A stretch of 64,000 bases of DNA from Deltaproteobacteria bacterium (GCA_020354645.1 CP070652.1:832925-896924); one strand, 5' to 3'. Shown: positions 51,637 through 60,947, counted from the first letter of the stretch. The notes: generated by a model from the sequence alone, not told the origin. Numbers and translations: made by a program.

Positions 51637-53951
51637 CACGCTCTCTCCAGTTTTACTGCGCATTTTTTATAATCCGGCTGTTTGGATATGGGACAAAACG
51701 CATCCAGAGTGACTTCGTTGATCAAATAGTTTTCGTCAAAGAAGGGAACGAACACCATTCCTTTCGGGGGCTGCCCCCGTCCGTTGATACTTGCTTTCAT
51801 CACCATGGCGCCCCGGCGGGAAGATATTTTGACATTGCTTCCGTGGGTGATACCCAATGCGGCCGCATCTTCGGGATTGATCTCCACATAAGATTCCGGC
51901 ACGGCCTTGTGCAGTATCGGGACGCGCCGCGTCATGGAACCGGTATGCCAGTGCTCCAGGACCCGGCCGGTATTGAGCCAGAAGGGGTATTCACTGTCCG
52001 GCGATTCCGCCGCCGGCTCATAGGGTCTCAGCCATATCCAGGCCTTGCGATCCGGCTTGCCGTAAAAATCAAAACCACCTCCCTTGGCGGCCGGGTCATA
52101 TTTGGCGTTGTATCGCCATTTTGTCTCCAGTCCGTTGACATAGGGCCACTGAATTCCCGATCGCACCGTAAGTTCCTTGTAAGGCGCCATCCGGTGCTTG
52201 GGGCTGTCGTGGAATTGGATATACTCATTCCAGATATCTTCGATGTAAGTTTCTCGGCGCCAGGGAAATTGCTTTTCGTATCCCAACCTACGGGCCACCT
52301 CAATGAGTTGCCAGGTGTTGCACATAGTATCCCCCGGGGTAGGAATGATCTGCCCGTTATGCTGGGTGCGCCTTTCCGAGTTCCCGAAAAAGCCTTCGCG
52401 CTCGATCCACAGGGCTGACGGCAGCACGACATCGGCTACATCGTAAGTGGGGGTCGGATATATTTCGGACACCACGATGAATCGGCCGTCCTTTTGGGCG
52501 CCGTTTCGATATCTTCTCAAATTGGGCATGGTAACCATGGGATTGGTCACCTGGATCCACATGAAACGAATATCTCCCCTGTCCAGGGCACGGAACATTT
52601 CGACGGTATGGTAAGTGGGCTTGGGGTCGATGTTCTCCACCGGCACCTGCCAGATCTTTGCAGCCAGCTTGCGGGCCCCTTCATTCATGACAACGCCGTG
52701 AGGGAGTTTATGCGTCAGCGTGCCCACTTCTCGCACCGTACCGCAGGCGCTGGGCTGGCCGGTCAAAGAGAACGGGCTGTTGCCGGGCGCAGAGATTTTA
52801 CCCACCAGCAGGTGAATGTTGTAGACCAGGTTGTTGATCCAGGTTCCGCGGGTGTGCTGATTCATCCCCATGCACCAGAAGGAGGTCACTTTCTTGTCCG
52901 GGTCCCCGTAAAGAGAGGCCATATATTTTATGTCTCTGGCGGAAACACCGGATATTTTTTCCACATTCTCCGGTGTGTAATCCTCGAGGAACGCTTTGTA
53001 CGCTTCAAAATCAACTGTTTCGGCCTTATCTGTGAACTTGAAATGATCCTGGGTGCCATAGCCGATGTTGGTTTTGCCTTTATGAAAGGAAACGTGTTTT
53101 TTAACGAAATCCCAATTTACCCACTTGTTGCGGATGATCTCATAACAGATGGCATTGGCCACAGCCAGGTCCGTCTGGGGTCTGAAAATGATTGATTTGT
53201 CTGCTGCCTGGCTGGTGCGGGTGGTGCGGGTGGCAAAATCGATGATCTTGACATGGCTCTTGCTTTGGCGATTGGCGAGCATTCTTGAGAAGAGAACCGG
53301 GTGCATTTCGGCCATATTGTTGCCCCAGGTGACGAAGACATCGGCGTGATCGATGTCGTCATAACAGCCCATGGGTTCGTCCAACCCGAAACTGGTCAAA
53401 AAACCCGTTACCGCACTTGCCATGCACAATCGGGCGTTTGCTTCGACATTGTTGGTGCCGATGCATCCTTTGAAAAGCTTGGAGGCCGCATACCCGTCGG
53501 CAATCGACCATTGCCCGGAGCCGTAGATGGCGACGGCGTCCTTTCCGTGGCTCTTGATGGTCTCCTTCATTTTCGCGGCTACCAGATCGAGAGCCTCTTG
53601 CATGGAAGCTTCGACCAGCTTGCCGTTTTTGCGGATCAAAGCCTTCGTTACTCTGTCCTTGCCATAAAGAATCTGAACTGAATGATAGCCTTTTACACAG
53701 CACAGCCCCTTATTGACCGAACAATTGGGATCGCCTTTTACGGCCACTGCCCGATCGCCGGAAACCCCGACCAGAAGGCCGCAGCCCGTGCCGCAAAAAC
53801 GGCAAGGCGTTTTTTTCCATTCGATACTGCCCGAGGATGGATCTAAACTTTTCCAGGCGCCGAAGCTGATTCCCGGAAACAGCACCGCAGCTGCAGCGGC
53901 TGCGCTCTGGACGGCTGCGGATTTTATGAATGCTCTTCTGCTGATATCCAT
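51636..53951 (-). CDS. napA: Periplasmic nitrate reductase catalytic subunit
   Basis: A 771-residue molybdopterin enzyme. A twin-arginine signal [20 protein letters not shown] starts the protein. Cys50, Cys53, Cys57 and Cys85 ([11 protein letters not shown]...LCCVKGY) bind the [4Fe-4S] cluster. Cys176 in [11 protein letters not shown] is the molybdenum ligand, as in Desulfovibrio NapA. Family segments [39 protein letters not shown] and the C-terminal [18 protein letters not shown] follow. It reduces nitrate to nitrite in the periplasm. It lies between napD and the napB-like gene. The length is normal for the single-subunit Desulfovibrio-like type. Electrons would come from the NrfD module or a NapC-like protein. 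Confidence 0.95.
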   Translation of the reverse strand: MDISRRAFIKSAAVQSAAAAAAVLFPGISFGAWKSLDPSSGSIEWKKTPCRFCGTGCGLLVGVSGDRAVAVKGDPNCSVNKGLCCVKGYHSVQILYGKDRVTKALIRKNGKLVEASMQEALDLVAAKMKETIKSHGKDAVAIYGSGQWSIADGYAASKLFKGCIGTNNVEANARLCMASAVTGFLTSFGLDEPMGCYDDIDHADVFVTWGNNMAEMHPVLFSRMLANRQSKSHVKIIDFATRTTRTSQAADKSIIFRPQTDLAVANAICYEIIRNKWVNWDFVKKHVSFHKGKTNIGYGTQDHFKFTDKAETVDFEAYKAFLEDYTPENVEKISGVSARDIKYMASLYGDPDKKVTSFWCMGMNQHTRGTWINNLVYNIHLLVGKISAPGNSPFSLTGQPSACGTVREVGTLTHKLPHGVVMNEGARKLAAKIWQVPVENIDPKPTYHTVEMFRALDRGDIRFMWIQVTNPMVTMPNLRRYRNGAQKDGRFIVVSEIYPTPTYDVADVVLPSALWIEREGFFGNSERRTQHNGQIIPTPGDTMCNTWQLIEVARRLGYEKQFPWRRETYIEDIWNEYIQFHDSPKHRMAPYKELTVRSGIQWPYVNGLETKWRYNAKYDPAAKGGGFDFYGKPDRKAWIWLRPYEPAAESPDSEYPFWLNTGRVLEHWHTGSMTRRVPILHKAVPESYVEINPEDAAALGITHGSNVKISSRRGAMVMKASINGRGQPPKGMVFVPFFDENYLINEVTLDAFCPISKQPDYKKCAVKLERA

Positions 53952-53978
53952 TTGCCACTCCTTCTGTTTGTCATACGC

Positions 53979-54209
53979 TTACTCGTCCGTATGGCCAAAT
54001 GTCATGCCAAGAGACCGCAAAGATTTCAATTGCTTGAGTTTTTTCTGTAACTCCTGCTCCTTTTTCTCGTTCGGCGTGTCGGTTACCAGGATAAGGACCT
54101 CTTCATTTTCGGCCGGCGTCACTTCGCAGTAGTCGAGGGCTGCAAGATCATCGAGAAGTTCCCCCTTGCCCCCCTGTACCGGGTATGCCAAATAGCTGAA
54201 AACAGGCAT
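53979..54209 (-). CDS. napD: NapD-like chaperone for NapA
   Basis: A 76-residue protein with a ferredoxin-like fold pattern: SYLAYPVQGGKGELLDDLAALDYCEVTPAENEEVLILVTDTPNEKKEQELQKKLKQLKSLRSLGMTFGH. NapD proteins bind the Tat signal of NapA until the cofactors are inserted. It is immediately upstream of napA (27 bp gap). Small and weakly conserved, so recognition relies on size, strand pattern and position. GGAGAA precedes ATG 54209. Confidence 0.8.
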   Translation of the reverse strand: MPVFSYLAYPVQGGKGELLDDLAALDYCEVTPAENEEVLILVTDTPNEKKEQELQKKLKQLKSLRSLGMTFGHTDE

Positions 54210-54265
54210 TGATTCTCCTTTTTTTGAGTTTATTCAATTCCTATCGAATAATTCGGATTAATTCT

Positions 54266-54279
54266 TTGACATAAGTCAA
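54266..54279 (-). promoter_or_regulatory. FNR/CRP-type palindromic operator before napD
   Basis: TTGAC-ATAA-GTCAA is a perfect 14-bp palindrome whose half-site and 4-bp spacing match the FNR/CRP superfamily layout (as in FNR and HcpR-type sites). Its centre is about 63 bp upstream of the napD start, in a position suited to activate the nap genes. The particular regulator is not in the window. Confidence 0.6.
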
Positions 54280-54332
54280 TTTATGTTTTTTAAGTGCTTT
54301 CCGTCAGCGCATCAGCCCAAAGCTTAGGAAAA

Positions 54333-54369
54333 AAAACCCCGCTACTATCCGAAACAGCAGCGGGGTTTT
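54333..54369 (-). terminator. Rho-independent terminator after the HAO-like gene
   Basis: AAAACCCCGCT (54333-54343) pairs with AGCGGGGTTTT (54359-54369). On the minus strand the stem is followed by a run of eight T, and it lies 35 bp past the HAO-like gene stop. It separates the HAO pair from the nap transcript. Confidence 0.88.
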
Positions 54370-54404
54370 CGACTGAAGGGGTTAAACCATGCCACTATCG
54401 CCAA

Positions 54405-55784
54405 TTAGGGAAAAACTTCCTTGGGTTTGGTGGTGTTGCCGGTGGCATTCGGCCAGTCCTCAGCCTTATAAGCTTTTTTGTTGTGTTGGATCAGTTCACG
54501 GGCTTCTTCCATGAAATTGGCATATCGTTTTTTACATTCATAGAAGCCGTGCCACCAGGCGTAGTCGGGTGCCATCATCGCGGCGCCAAACCGTGCCCTG
54601 CGCCCTTCATGGTGCCACAGTTCATAATATTCCACCTCCAGTCGCTCATCAAAGAACTTGGTTTTGTCCAGCAGCTCTTTCTCGTAAAGTTCATCCAGCA
54701 TTTTCTTGGCCGGCTTAAAATAAACTTCGTTGTATTCTTCGACATTCTGGTCCAACTTTACAAAATGATCATCCACCCACACTTTGCCATGACACTGCTT
54801 ACAGACTTCTTTCATTTTGTCCCTTTCGGTCTGCCAATTGGTTTTGGCCGGGAATGGTTTAAAATTCTCCGGGCGAATGGTCAGCGGTGCCTGGGTCTCC
54901 CACGCCAACCGCTCGGTGACATCATGGGATGTCAGCACGGTACCTGAGCCCGACATATGGCAGGATGCGCAGGTAGGTCCTCTGAAATCAACGCCGGGTG
55001 TCCAGGTTCCCGGGGCGGCATTCCAGTTATACTCATCACCGTGGGCCGTATAAATATCGCCGTGCTTGGATTCCATGTAAATCTCGATTTGGGGATGATC
55101 GGGCCCCAAATGGCACTGGCCACAGGCTCCAGGTTTTCGGGCCTCCATCACTGAAAAGCGATGGCGGGTGTGGCAACTGGTGCAGCTGCCCTTGCTGCCG
55201 TCAAAATTGATGCGACCGACACCCACATTGGGCCAGGTCTCAGGATCCAGTACATTATCTTTCATTTTCAAAACCGTCCCGTGGCAGTGAAAGCAGCCGG
55301 TGGCCCGCTCAAAATCACTGTTCATACCATTGTTGAGCCAGGGATCAATCTTCCAGATGATTTCCATGGTGTTGGCGTGCTTACTCTGGCTGTACTGTTT
55401 GGCTTCATCCGGATGGCAGCGGGAGCAATCCTTGGGTGTTACAACCGCAGCTATCGGGACCTTGAACTCTTTTGTGCCGTATTTGTGATCGGAGCGTTGG
55501 TACTGTTTAAAGTGTTCGTTACTGACGTCGGGATCAAATCCCTCTGCCTTGTGGCAGTCATAACAGGTAATGTTTGCGCTGGCATGCCGACTTTTGGCCC
55601 AGTCGGCGAAGAGGCCCGGATGTTCGGCTTTATGGCATTCAATGCAGGCTATGGCCTCCTTTGGCATGCTGCGCTCGATTCTGAATTCCTTGGCCTTGGG
55701 AAGGTTCTGTGCTAAGGCATCGCCGACCACAGAACCGCATGCCAGCAGGCAAGTCAGCGTAAAAATAAATGCATATTTTTTCAT
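54405..55784 (-). CDS. Octahaem hydroxylamine oxidoreductase-like cytochrome c
   Basis: A 459-residue exported protein with a signal peptide (KKYAFIFTLTCLLACGSVVG, cleavage after ALA near 25). Eight CxxCH haem sites appear in order: CIECH, CYDCH, CSRCH, CFHCH, CTSCH, CGQCH, CASCH and CKQCH. The C-terminal helical part has APDYAWWHGFYECKKRYANFMEEA. This composition is that of the HAO/octahaem family. In deltaproteobacteria and epsilonproteobacteria, members are thought to reduce nitrite or hydroxylamine rather than oxidise it. It pairs with a NapC/NrfH-like gene upstream (80 bp) and lies before the nap genes. Whether the crosslinking tyrosine of true HAO is present needs an alignment. Confidence 0.9.
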   Translation of the reverse strand: MKKYAFIFTLTCLLACGSVVGDALAQNLPKAKEFRIERSMPKEAIACIECHKAEHPGLFADWAKSRHASANITCYDCHKAEGFDPDVSNEHFKQYQRSDHKYGTKEFKVPIAAVVTPKDCSRCHPDEAKQYSQSKHANTMEIIWKIDPWLNNGMNSDFERATGCFHCHGTVLKMKDNVLDPETWPNVGVGRINFDGSKGSCTSCHTRHRFSVMEARKPGACGQCHLGPDHPQIEIYMESKHGDIYTAHGDEYNWNAAPGTWTPGVDFRGPTCASCHMSGSGTVLTSHDVTERLAWETQAPLTIRPENFKPFPAKTNWQTERDKMKEVCKQCHGKVWVDDHFVKLDQNVEEYNEVYFKPAKKMLDELYEKELLDKTKFFDERLEVEYYELWHHEGRRARFGAAMMAPDYAWWHGFYECKKRYANFMEEARELIQHNKKAYKAEDWPNATGNTTKPKEVFP

Positions 55785-55864
55785 CTTCAGCCCCCTTTTT
55801 GTTTTAAATGCGTTCTCTTTTTAGCTGCCGAAAAATCAAAGCAGCATCGGTTGCGTATCATCCG

Positions 55865-56464
55865 CTAAGCGCCCAAACCTCTGTAAGAATCCTGATATTG
55901 TTTATAGCGATATAGTTCGCTTTTGTTGTGAACAAGGTTTTTATGGCAATCCACGCATTTCTTTTCATAACCGGGCCGTGCATAAAGCACGGTCCTGTGA
56001 GCCAACATGGCACCGCGTTTATCCGGGATATTCAGGATGTTTCGGTGGCATTTTTGGCATTGATTGTTGGTAAAAGATGCATAGGCTTTTTGGCGGTTCT
56101 TTTCGTGGTCGTATTCATCCTGCGTAAAATGCATAAAGATATCCTTGATGCCGTGAAAGGTCTTGGCATAAAAGAACTGAAAGGTTTCATGGGGTGCCGG
56201 CAGATGACAATCCATACAGTCGGCCACAAAACCCTGGGCATTATTTACGTGGGTGGACGTTTTCCAGGTATTGTAGGCGAATCGTATTTCGTGGCAGGAT
56301 GCACAGAAACCGGGAGTAGAAGTCCGATACATGGTGTAATAGAGCATGCTGAAGACTGGGAAAGCGACCATAATTCCGATGCTGATCAGTACGGCTGGTT
56401 TAACAATCTTTTTCCAGTCGGGCATTTTACTATTAGAGGCACCCGTCGATTCTCGTTGATTCAT
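55865..56464 (-). CDS. NapC/NrfH-family tetrahaem membrane cytochrome c
   Basis: A 199-residue quinol-oxidising cytochrome. An N-terminal membrane anchor (KPAVLISIGIMVAFPVFSMLYYTMYR, about 22-46) precedes four haem sites: CASCH, CMDCH, CQKCH and CVDCH. The sequence after the first haem (FAYNTWKTSTHVNNAQGFVADCMDCHLP, FHGIKDIFMHF) is the NapC/NirT pattern. It would take electrons from menaquinol and pass them to the octahaem protein encoded immediately downstream. A probable promoter lies at 56585-56613. Confidence 0.92.
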   Translation of the reverse strand: MNQRESTGASNSKMPDWKKIVKPAVLISIGIMVAFPVFSMLYYTMYRTSTPGFCASCHEIRFAYNTWKTSTHVNNAQGFVADCMDCHLPAPHETFQFFYAKTFHGIKDIFMHFTQDEYDHEKNRQKAYASFTNNQCQKCHRNILNIPDKRGAMLAHRTVLYARPGYEKKCVDCHKNLVHNKSELYRYKQYQDSYRGLGA

Positions 56465-56584
56465 GTTCCCTCCTCAGTTGGTGGTTTTTCCAAGATGGGA
56501 GAAGATGCTACTGGTATTATAGTACTGAACTTTTTCAAGCAGGTTTAATGGAGGTTTGAAAAATTACACTCTCACCGCAACCTT

Positions 56585-56613
56585 AATAAAGACAACCTTG
56601 GAAAATTAGTCAA
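56585..56613 (-). promoter_or_regulatory. Probable promoter of the NapC-HAO pair
   Basis: On the minus strand TTGACT (56613-56608), a 17-bp spacer and TTTATT (56590-56585), about 120 bp before the start of the NapC/NrfH-like gene. Confidence 0.35.
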
Positions 56614-56748
56614 GCCATAATCATGTAAAAGATGTAACAATATTATATTTAACTTATTTAATTGAGGGGGCAGGCCGATTTTTTTTGACCGCTCATATAA
56701 TTAAAAAAGATTAGGATCATGAAGAAAACTGTTGCACATTTTAAACGC

Positions 56749-56777
56749 TTGACGGTGTTACACATAAAATATTATAA
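56749..56777 (+). promoter_or_regulatory. Sigma-70-type promoter for the AhpD-fold gene
   Basis: TTGACG (56749-56754), a 17-bp spacer and TTATAA (56772-56777), about 63 bp before ATG 56840. The 375-bp spacer holds no gene. Confidence 0.5.
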
Positions 56778-56839
56778 AATACCACTGCAATGAAGCGAAA
56801 CAGGGGTATCTTCTCATGATTTTAAAATAAGGAGGAGTT

Positions 56840-57163
56840 ATGTACTTACCAAAGATTTACGAGAAATTTGCCGAAAAATTTCCGGCCCTGATGAAGAATT
56901 ACCAGGAAATGGGCAAGTCCTGCCGGGAAGCCGGACCCCTGGCAGAAAAATACCAGGACCTGATCAAACTTGGAATCGCAATCGGTGCCAATTCCAGGGG
57001 GGCAGTCATGTCTTCCGTCCGCAAAGCCCTGTCATCCGGTGCAAATCCTGAGGAAATTACCCATGCGGTTCTCCTTTCTCTGACTACCACAGGCTTTCCG
57101 AACATGATCGCTGCACTGGGCTGGGTGAATGAAGTTCTCGAAAAGCATCCTGAGGGAAAATAA
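56840..57163 (+). CDS. AhpD-like/carboxymuconolactone decarboxylase-family protein lacking the CxxC motif
   Basis: A 107-residue helical protein of the CMD/AhpD fold (LPKIYEKFAEKFPALMKNYQEMGKS, then LIKLGIAIGANSRGAVMSSVRKALSSGANPEEITHAVLLSLTTTGFPNMIAALGWVNEVL). The usual CxxCxxxH redox pair of AhpD would stand at about SRGAVMSSVRKAL, where it is missing, so peroxidase or disulfide chemistry is unlikely. It may bind a small molecule instead. Strong AAGGAGGAG site. It precedes a DUF364 gene by 105 bp. Confidence 0.82.
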   Translation: MYLPKIYEKFAEKFPALMKNYQEMGKSCREAGPLAEKYQDLIKLGIAIGANSRGAVMSSVRKALSSGANPEEITHAVLLSLTTTGFPNMIAALGWVNEVLEKHPEGK

Positions 57164-57270
57164 GGTCTTAAATCCCTGTTCTCCGTGCTATAATATTTCT
57201 GACATAAACCTGTTTTCAGGAAATATGAAAGAATTATCGGATTCATCAAAATCAGGGGGGGATTCCATTG

Positions 57271-58020
57271 ATGAAGTTGAATACCAGGCTTTATGATTTA
57301 TTTGCCGCCAGGGCTGAAGAAGTAAATATAGAACTGTTATGTCTGGGGCTGGGGTATACGGCCGTTACCACTTCAGATGGCGGTATCGGTTTGTCCTATA
57401 CTTATTTTGACCGGAAGTCCGCCTGTTCCCTGGTCCGAAACGGCTATGACTACGAGAGCCGGCCGGCTATTGAACTGCTGGCCATGATCAATAATGCCGA
57501 CACGATCGAAAGGAGCATGGCCCTGGCCCTCATCAATGCGTTGAACTATGAGAAATCACTGTCACTGCCGCAAGACCCAAACAACGAAATCGTGTTTGAG
57601 AAATTTAAAGTGGGCCGGGGGACCAAAGTTGCCATGGTCGGTTTTTTTGGACCGCTGGTGAAAATTCTGGAGACAAAAAAAGCCCTTTTGGAGGTCATCG
57701 ACGATTTCCGCGGAATCGGCAGCAAAAAATTATTTTACCAAAAGCTGTCCAACTGGGCGGATGTTTTGCTATTAACCTCAACTTCATTATTAAACAATAC
57801 GACCGAAGATATACTGGACCATGTAAGCAAAAATGTCAAAACCGTGTTGCTGGGTCCCAGCACCCCTATGGTGGCTGAAGCATTCAAACACCTACCGGTA
57901 CACATACTTGCCGGCACTGTGCCGGTTGAAAAAGAACAGGTCCTAAAAGCAGTCCGGCACGGCCTGGGAACAAGATTTATTCACAAATTCAGCAAAAAGT
58001 CTTATTTGGATTGTTCTTAA
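57271..58020 (+). CDS. DUF364-family (Rossmann-like) protein
   Basis: About 249 residues. The N-terminal region (EELLCLGLGYTAVTTSDGGIGLSYTYFDRKS) and the C-terminal Rossmann-like domain (KVAMVGFFGPLVKILETKK, DVLLLTSTSLLNNTTEDIL, TVLLGPSTPMVAEAF) match the DUF364/DUF4213 arrangement, which is found with heavy-metal and methyl-transfer proteins in anaerobes. The Asp/Asn and Gly positions suggest a small-molecule or metal-chelate site. No experimental function is known to me. The open frame begins with TTG 57268; ATG 57271 with GGGGGG upstream is more likely. Confidence 0.82.
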   Translation: MKLNTRLYDLFAARAEEVNIELLCLGLGYTAVTTSDGGIGLSYTYFDRKSACSLVRNGYDYESRPAIELLAMINNADTIERSMALALINALNYEKSLSLPQDPNNEIVFEKFKVGRGTKVAMVGFFGPLVKILETKKALLEVIDDFRGIGSKKLFYQKLSNWADVLLLTSTSLLNNTTEDILDHVSKNVKTVLLGPSTPMVAEAFKHLPVHILAGTVPVEKEQVLKAVRHGLGTRFIHKFSKKSYLDCS

Positions 58021-58340
58021 TCTTTATCAGGACCCTTCATTCACTTGATGAATGGATCCGTATCTGACGCGTGGCAGCCCGTACTTATCCTCCCCCCCGT
58101 AACCTATCAACCGCTTGTATAACGTGATTCTCAAAATAATATCCCATATCAATTATGTTGGATCATCACTATAAAGATCTACCGTAAATGTATCCCGGAA
58201 GAATGACTTATTTTACAGGACCTCAAATTTTGACAAGACACTATTCTTGCCTTAAGTTATCTTATACTTTTTGAAGGGATTAGGGCATATTTGTCTATTT
58301 ATACCGTTATCTTAACCTCTTACAGGGAGTAAACATCAGC
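58021..58340. other. Intergenic region before cysE
   Basis: A 320-bp spacer without a gene or terminator. A TTGACA near 58232 could be a -35 box, but no good -10 box stands at the right distance. Confidence 0.3.
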
Positions 58341-59291
58341 ATGGATGATCATGAAATCAAAAAAGAAGAAACCTGCAAAATAGAAGTTGTATCAACTTCA
58401 CGACTAAAGGAGAGGCTTCCGGCCATTGCAGAAAAAATCATCCAAAATTGCAATGACACCGAATGCTACACCCATGTCGATTATGAACCCATCCCTTCCA
58501 AGGAGTCTGTTATTAGAATAATCGACAAACTCAAAGAAATATTGTTTCCGGGATACTTTAATGAGGTAAAGCTTGATCCGGTAAACCTGAAGTACTACAT
58601 GGGTCAGTCTGTTTCCGATTTATTTGAAATGATCTCCGAGCAGGTTTCCCTCAGCATCCGCCACGATTGCTTCCGGTATGATCAACCCTGCAGCGAGTGT
58701 GTTGACCGGGGGCATGGGGTCGCCCTTGAATTTCTTGATTCAATACCGACCATCCGCAAAACCCCGGCAACCGATATCCGTGCAACTTTTGACGGCGACC
58801 CGGCTGCCAGAAGCTATGATGAGATTATTTTCAGCTATCCGGGAATTTTTGCCATCACGGTCTACCGCATAGCCCATAAATTCTTTGAAATGGAAGTACC
58901 GCTCCTGCCGCGCATCATGACGGAATATGCCCATAATTTGACTGGCATTGATATCCATCCGGGTGCCGAAATCGAAGAAAGCTTTGTTATCGATCATGGA
59001 ACCGGTGTGGTTATAGGAGAAACCACAAAGATTGGTAAAAGGGTTCGTATCTACCAAGGGGTAACCTTGGGAGCACTTTCAGTCCCGAAGGATGCAGGCA
59101 ATGACCTCAGGGGTAAAAAACGTCATCCCACGATAGAAGATGATGTCATTATTTACTCCGGGGCCACGATTCTGGGCGGTGAAACAATTATCGGCGCGCG
59201 ATCCATAATCGGCGGCAACGTCTGGATTACCCAATCCGTGCCGCCGGATTCAAAGATTATCCTGGAGCCGCAGCAATTGAAATATAGATAA
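58341..59291 (+). CDS. cysE: Serine O-acetyltransferase (EpsC-type, long form)
   Basis: A 316-residue acetyltransferase that makes O-acetylserine for cysteine synthesis. A helical N-terminal domain (about 1-185) is followed by a left-handed hexapeptide-repeat domain (about 190-300). The active-site region GIDIHPGAEIEESFVIDHGTGVVIGETTKIGKRVRIYQGVTLGA has the catalytic His residues, and the repeats continue to GNVWITQSVPPDSKI. The N-terminal domain contains extra Cys residues (FRYDQPCSECVDRGHG). It is the first gene of a cysE-cysK pair. GGAG precedes ATG 58341. Confidence 0.93.
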   Translation: MDDHEIKKEETCKIEVVSTSRLKERLPAIAEKIIQNCNDTECYTHVDYEPIPSKESVIRIIDKLKEILFPGYFNEVKLDPVNLKYYMGQSVSDLFEMISEQVSLSIRHDCFRYDQPCSECVDRGHGVALEFLDSIPTIRKTPATDIRATFDGDPAARSYDEIIFSYPGIFAITVYRIAHKFFEMEVPLLPRIMTEYAHNLTGIDIHPGAEIEESFVIDHGTGVVIGETTKIGKRVRIYQGVTLGALSVPKDAGNDLRGKKRHPTIEDDVIIYSGATILGGETIIGARSIIGGNVWITQSVPPDSKIILEPQQLKYR

Positions 59292-59401
59292 ATTAGAAGT
59301 TTAAAGGTTTCGGGTTCAAAACGGAAATTTAACATTGACAAGTTGATTCCAGAGATATTCTCGCCGAGTCTAAAACATTTTTTGGGCAACTGACCGCCGA
59401 G

Positions 59402-59486
59402 ACTTAACCTGAACCGTAAACATTGCATTTTAAAACGTGAAGCCCGAACCCTAAACCTTGAACGTTGAACCTTGAACCCTGAATCT
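59402..59486. repeat. Degenerate tandem AACCTTGAA-type repeats
   Basis: Irregular units such as GAACCCTAAACCTTGAACG, TTGAACCTTGAACCCTGAA follow one another between cysE and cysK. They are about 7-8 bp long and purine/pyrimidine biased. No gene is encoded there. Confidence 0.5.
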
Positions 59487-59503
59487 CTTAAAAGGAGTCC
59501 GCC

Positions 59504-60427
59504 ATGAAATATTTTTCCACCATCGGCAGTACGATCGGCTCAACCCCGCTTGTCCGGCTCAACCGAATAAATGAAGGCCTGGATGCTGAAATATATGCCA
59601 AACTTGAATTTTTCAATCCCCTGGGTAGCGTCAAAGACCGGATTGCGGCATCGATGATCGAAGCAGCGGAAAAAGACGGTTTAATCAGACCAAAGACTCT
59701 CATTGTGGAACCGACCAGCGGAAACACCGGAATTGCGCTGGCCTTTATCTGTGCCGCCAAAAACTATCGGCTGTGTCTCACGATGCCCGACACCATGAGT
59801 ATTGAAAGAAGAAAACTGTTGACCCACCTGGGCGCAGAACTTGTACTCACTCCGGGTGCCGACGGCATGAAAGGCGCCATTGAAAAAGCGCATGAGATTA
59901 TGGAATCTGAAAAAGACGCCTTCATGCCCGATCAGTTCAAGAATCCTGCCAATCCCAGAATCCATCGCGAAACCACGGCTGAAGAAATATGGCGCGATAC
60001 GGAGGGACAGGCAGATATAATGATATCCGGCGTCGGAACCGGCGGTACCATCACAGGGGTGGGGCAGGTAATTAAAGGCCGTAAACCGTCATTCAAGGCC
60101 ATTGCGGTGGAGCCATCCAACTCCCCGGTTTTATCCGGCGGCCAGAAAGGCCCTCACAAAATTCAGGGAATCGGGGCAGGATTTGTACCGGATGTTCTGG
60201 ATCAATCAATCATTGATGATATCGTCACCGTAACCAATGAAAATGCTTTTGAAACTGCACGACAACTGGCCAAACTGGAAGGTATCCTCTGCGGCATTTC
60301 ATCGGGGGCTGCCACCTGGGCCGCTCTGGAGGTAGCCAAACGGCCGGAGTCCACCGGCAAATGTATCGTCGTAATTTTGGCCAGCACCGGCGAACGCTAT
60401 ATCAGTACGGACCTGTTTGCTAAATAA
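59504..60427 (+). CDS. cysK: Cysteine synthase (O-acetylserine sulfhydrylase)
   Basis: A 307-residue PLP enzyme that makes cysteine from O-acetylserine and sulfide. Lys44 in [15 protein letters not shown] is the PLP-binding lysine; SGNTG near 70-74 and [15 protein letters not shown] near 175 form the phosphate and substrate loops, and the C-terminal [19 protein letters not shown] is the family signature. The preceding gene is serine acetyltransferase, so both steps are linked. AAAGGAG precedes ATG 59504. A symmetrical ATCGCTGGCC/GGCCAGCGAT hairpin follows the stop at 60475-60499, without a T run. Confidence 0.96.
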   Translation: MKYFSTIGSTIGSTPLVRLNRINEGLDAEIYAKLEFFNPLGSVKDRIAASMIEAAEKDGLIRPKTLIVEPTSGNTGIALAFICAAKNYRLCLTMPDTMSIERRKLLTHLGAELVLTPGADGMKGAIEKAHEIMESEKDAFMPDQFKNPANPRIHRETTAEEIWRDTEGQADIMISGVGTGGTITGVGQVIKGRKPSFKAIAVEPSNSPVLSGGQKGPHKIQGIGAGFVPDVLDQSIIDDIVTVTNENAFETARQLAKLEGILCGISSGAATWAALEVAKRPESTGKCIVVILASTGERYISTDLFAK

Positions 60428-60474
60428 GCCGTCGAATCCTGATCGCAATTTGATCAACCACAGATACCAGGCAA

Positions 60475-60499
60475 ATCGCTGGCCGTCCTGGCCAGCGAT
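60475..60499 (+). other. Strong hairpin after cysK
   Basis: ATCGCTGGCC (60475-60484), 5-nt loop and GGCCAGCGAT (60490-60499), a perfect 10-bp stem. It is not followed by T residues. It may still stall or protect the 3' end of the cysE-cysK transcript. Confidence 0.45.
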
Positions 60500-60947
60500 C
60501 TATTCACACCCCCATCATTGAATTCTTGAGCGAACGGGTTAATCTAGCCGAGAATATCATTGCCTGTGGCTAGGTAAAACTTTTCATATTATGAAAAACA
60601 TTTCATAGTTTTGTGAAAACCATTTCCTAAATTTTACCTATGATTTGGTTCGTCTAGATTACATTGGCTTGCGTAGATCTAATTTATCTATCTGAAAATA
60701 AATAAAATATTTAGTGCTATTATATTTGCATGATTTTTGCAAAAGCGGATAGCTTAATGGTCAAATGGAAAATCATTTGGCGCTAAAAAACTTAATATAT
60801 CAAGACAAGGAAAATCGTTCGAAAGCAACCGCCCCAGTTGGCCCAAGATCGTCAAGTAAAGCTCCCCGTCCTAAAGGGGGGGTCTTTCAGGAAGGTGAAC
60901 CGCCCAATTATCTGTTCAACAGAACCCATTAAACGTGGTGATAAGAT
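60500..60947. other. A/T-rich region upstream of the stator-like genes
   Basis: No gene is seen. TTGCATGATTTTTGCA (60726-60741) has the GC box of a sigma-54 promoter and the right interval, but the -24 GG is replaced by TG, and it is also a TTTGCA/TGCAAA palindrome. A run of CATAATATG-like words lies near 60582-60625. AAAGCTCCCCGTCC-TAAAGGGGG near 60857-60880 is a hairpin. Confidence 0.35.

Noticed and set aside
51405..52418. A 337-codon open frame antisense to napA and the napB-like gene
   Set aside because: It lies opposite well-supported nap genes with strong family motifs; its translation shows no domain and a composition typical of the reverse strand of a coding region.
55161..55715. 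A 184-codon plus-strand frame opposite the octahaem gene
   Set aside because: Antisense to eight conserved haem motifs.
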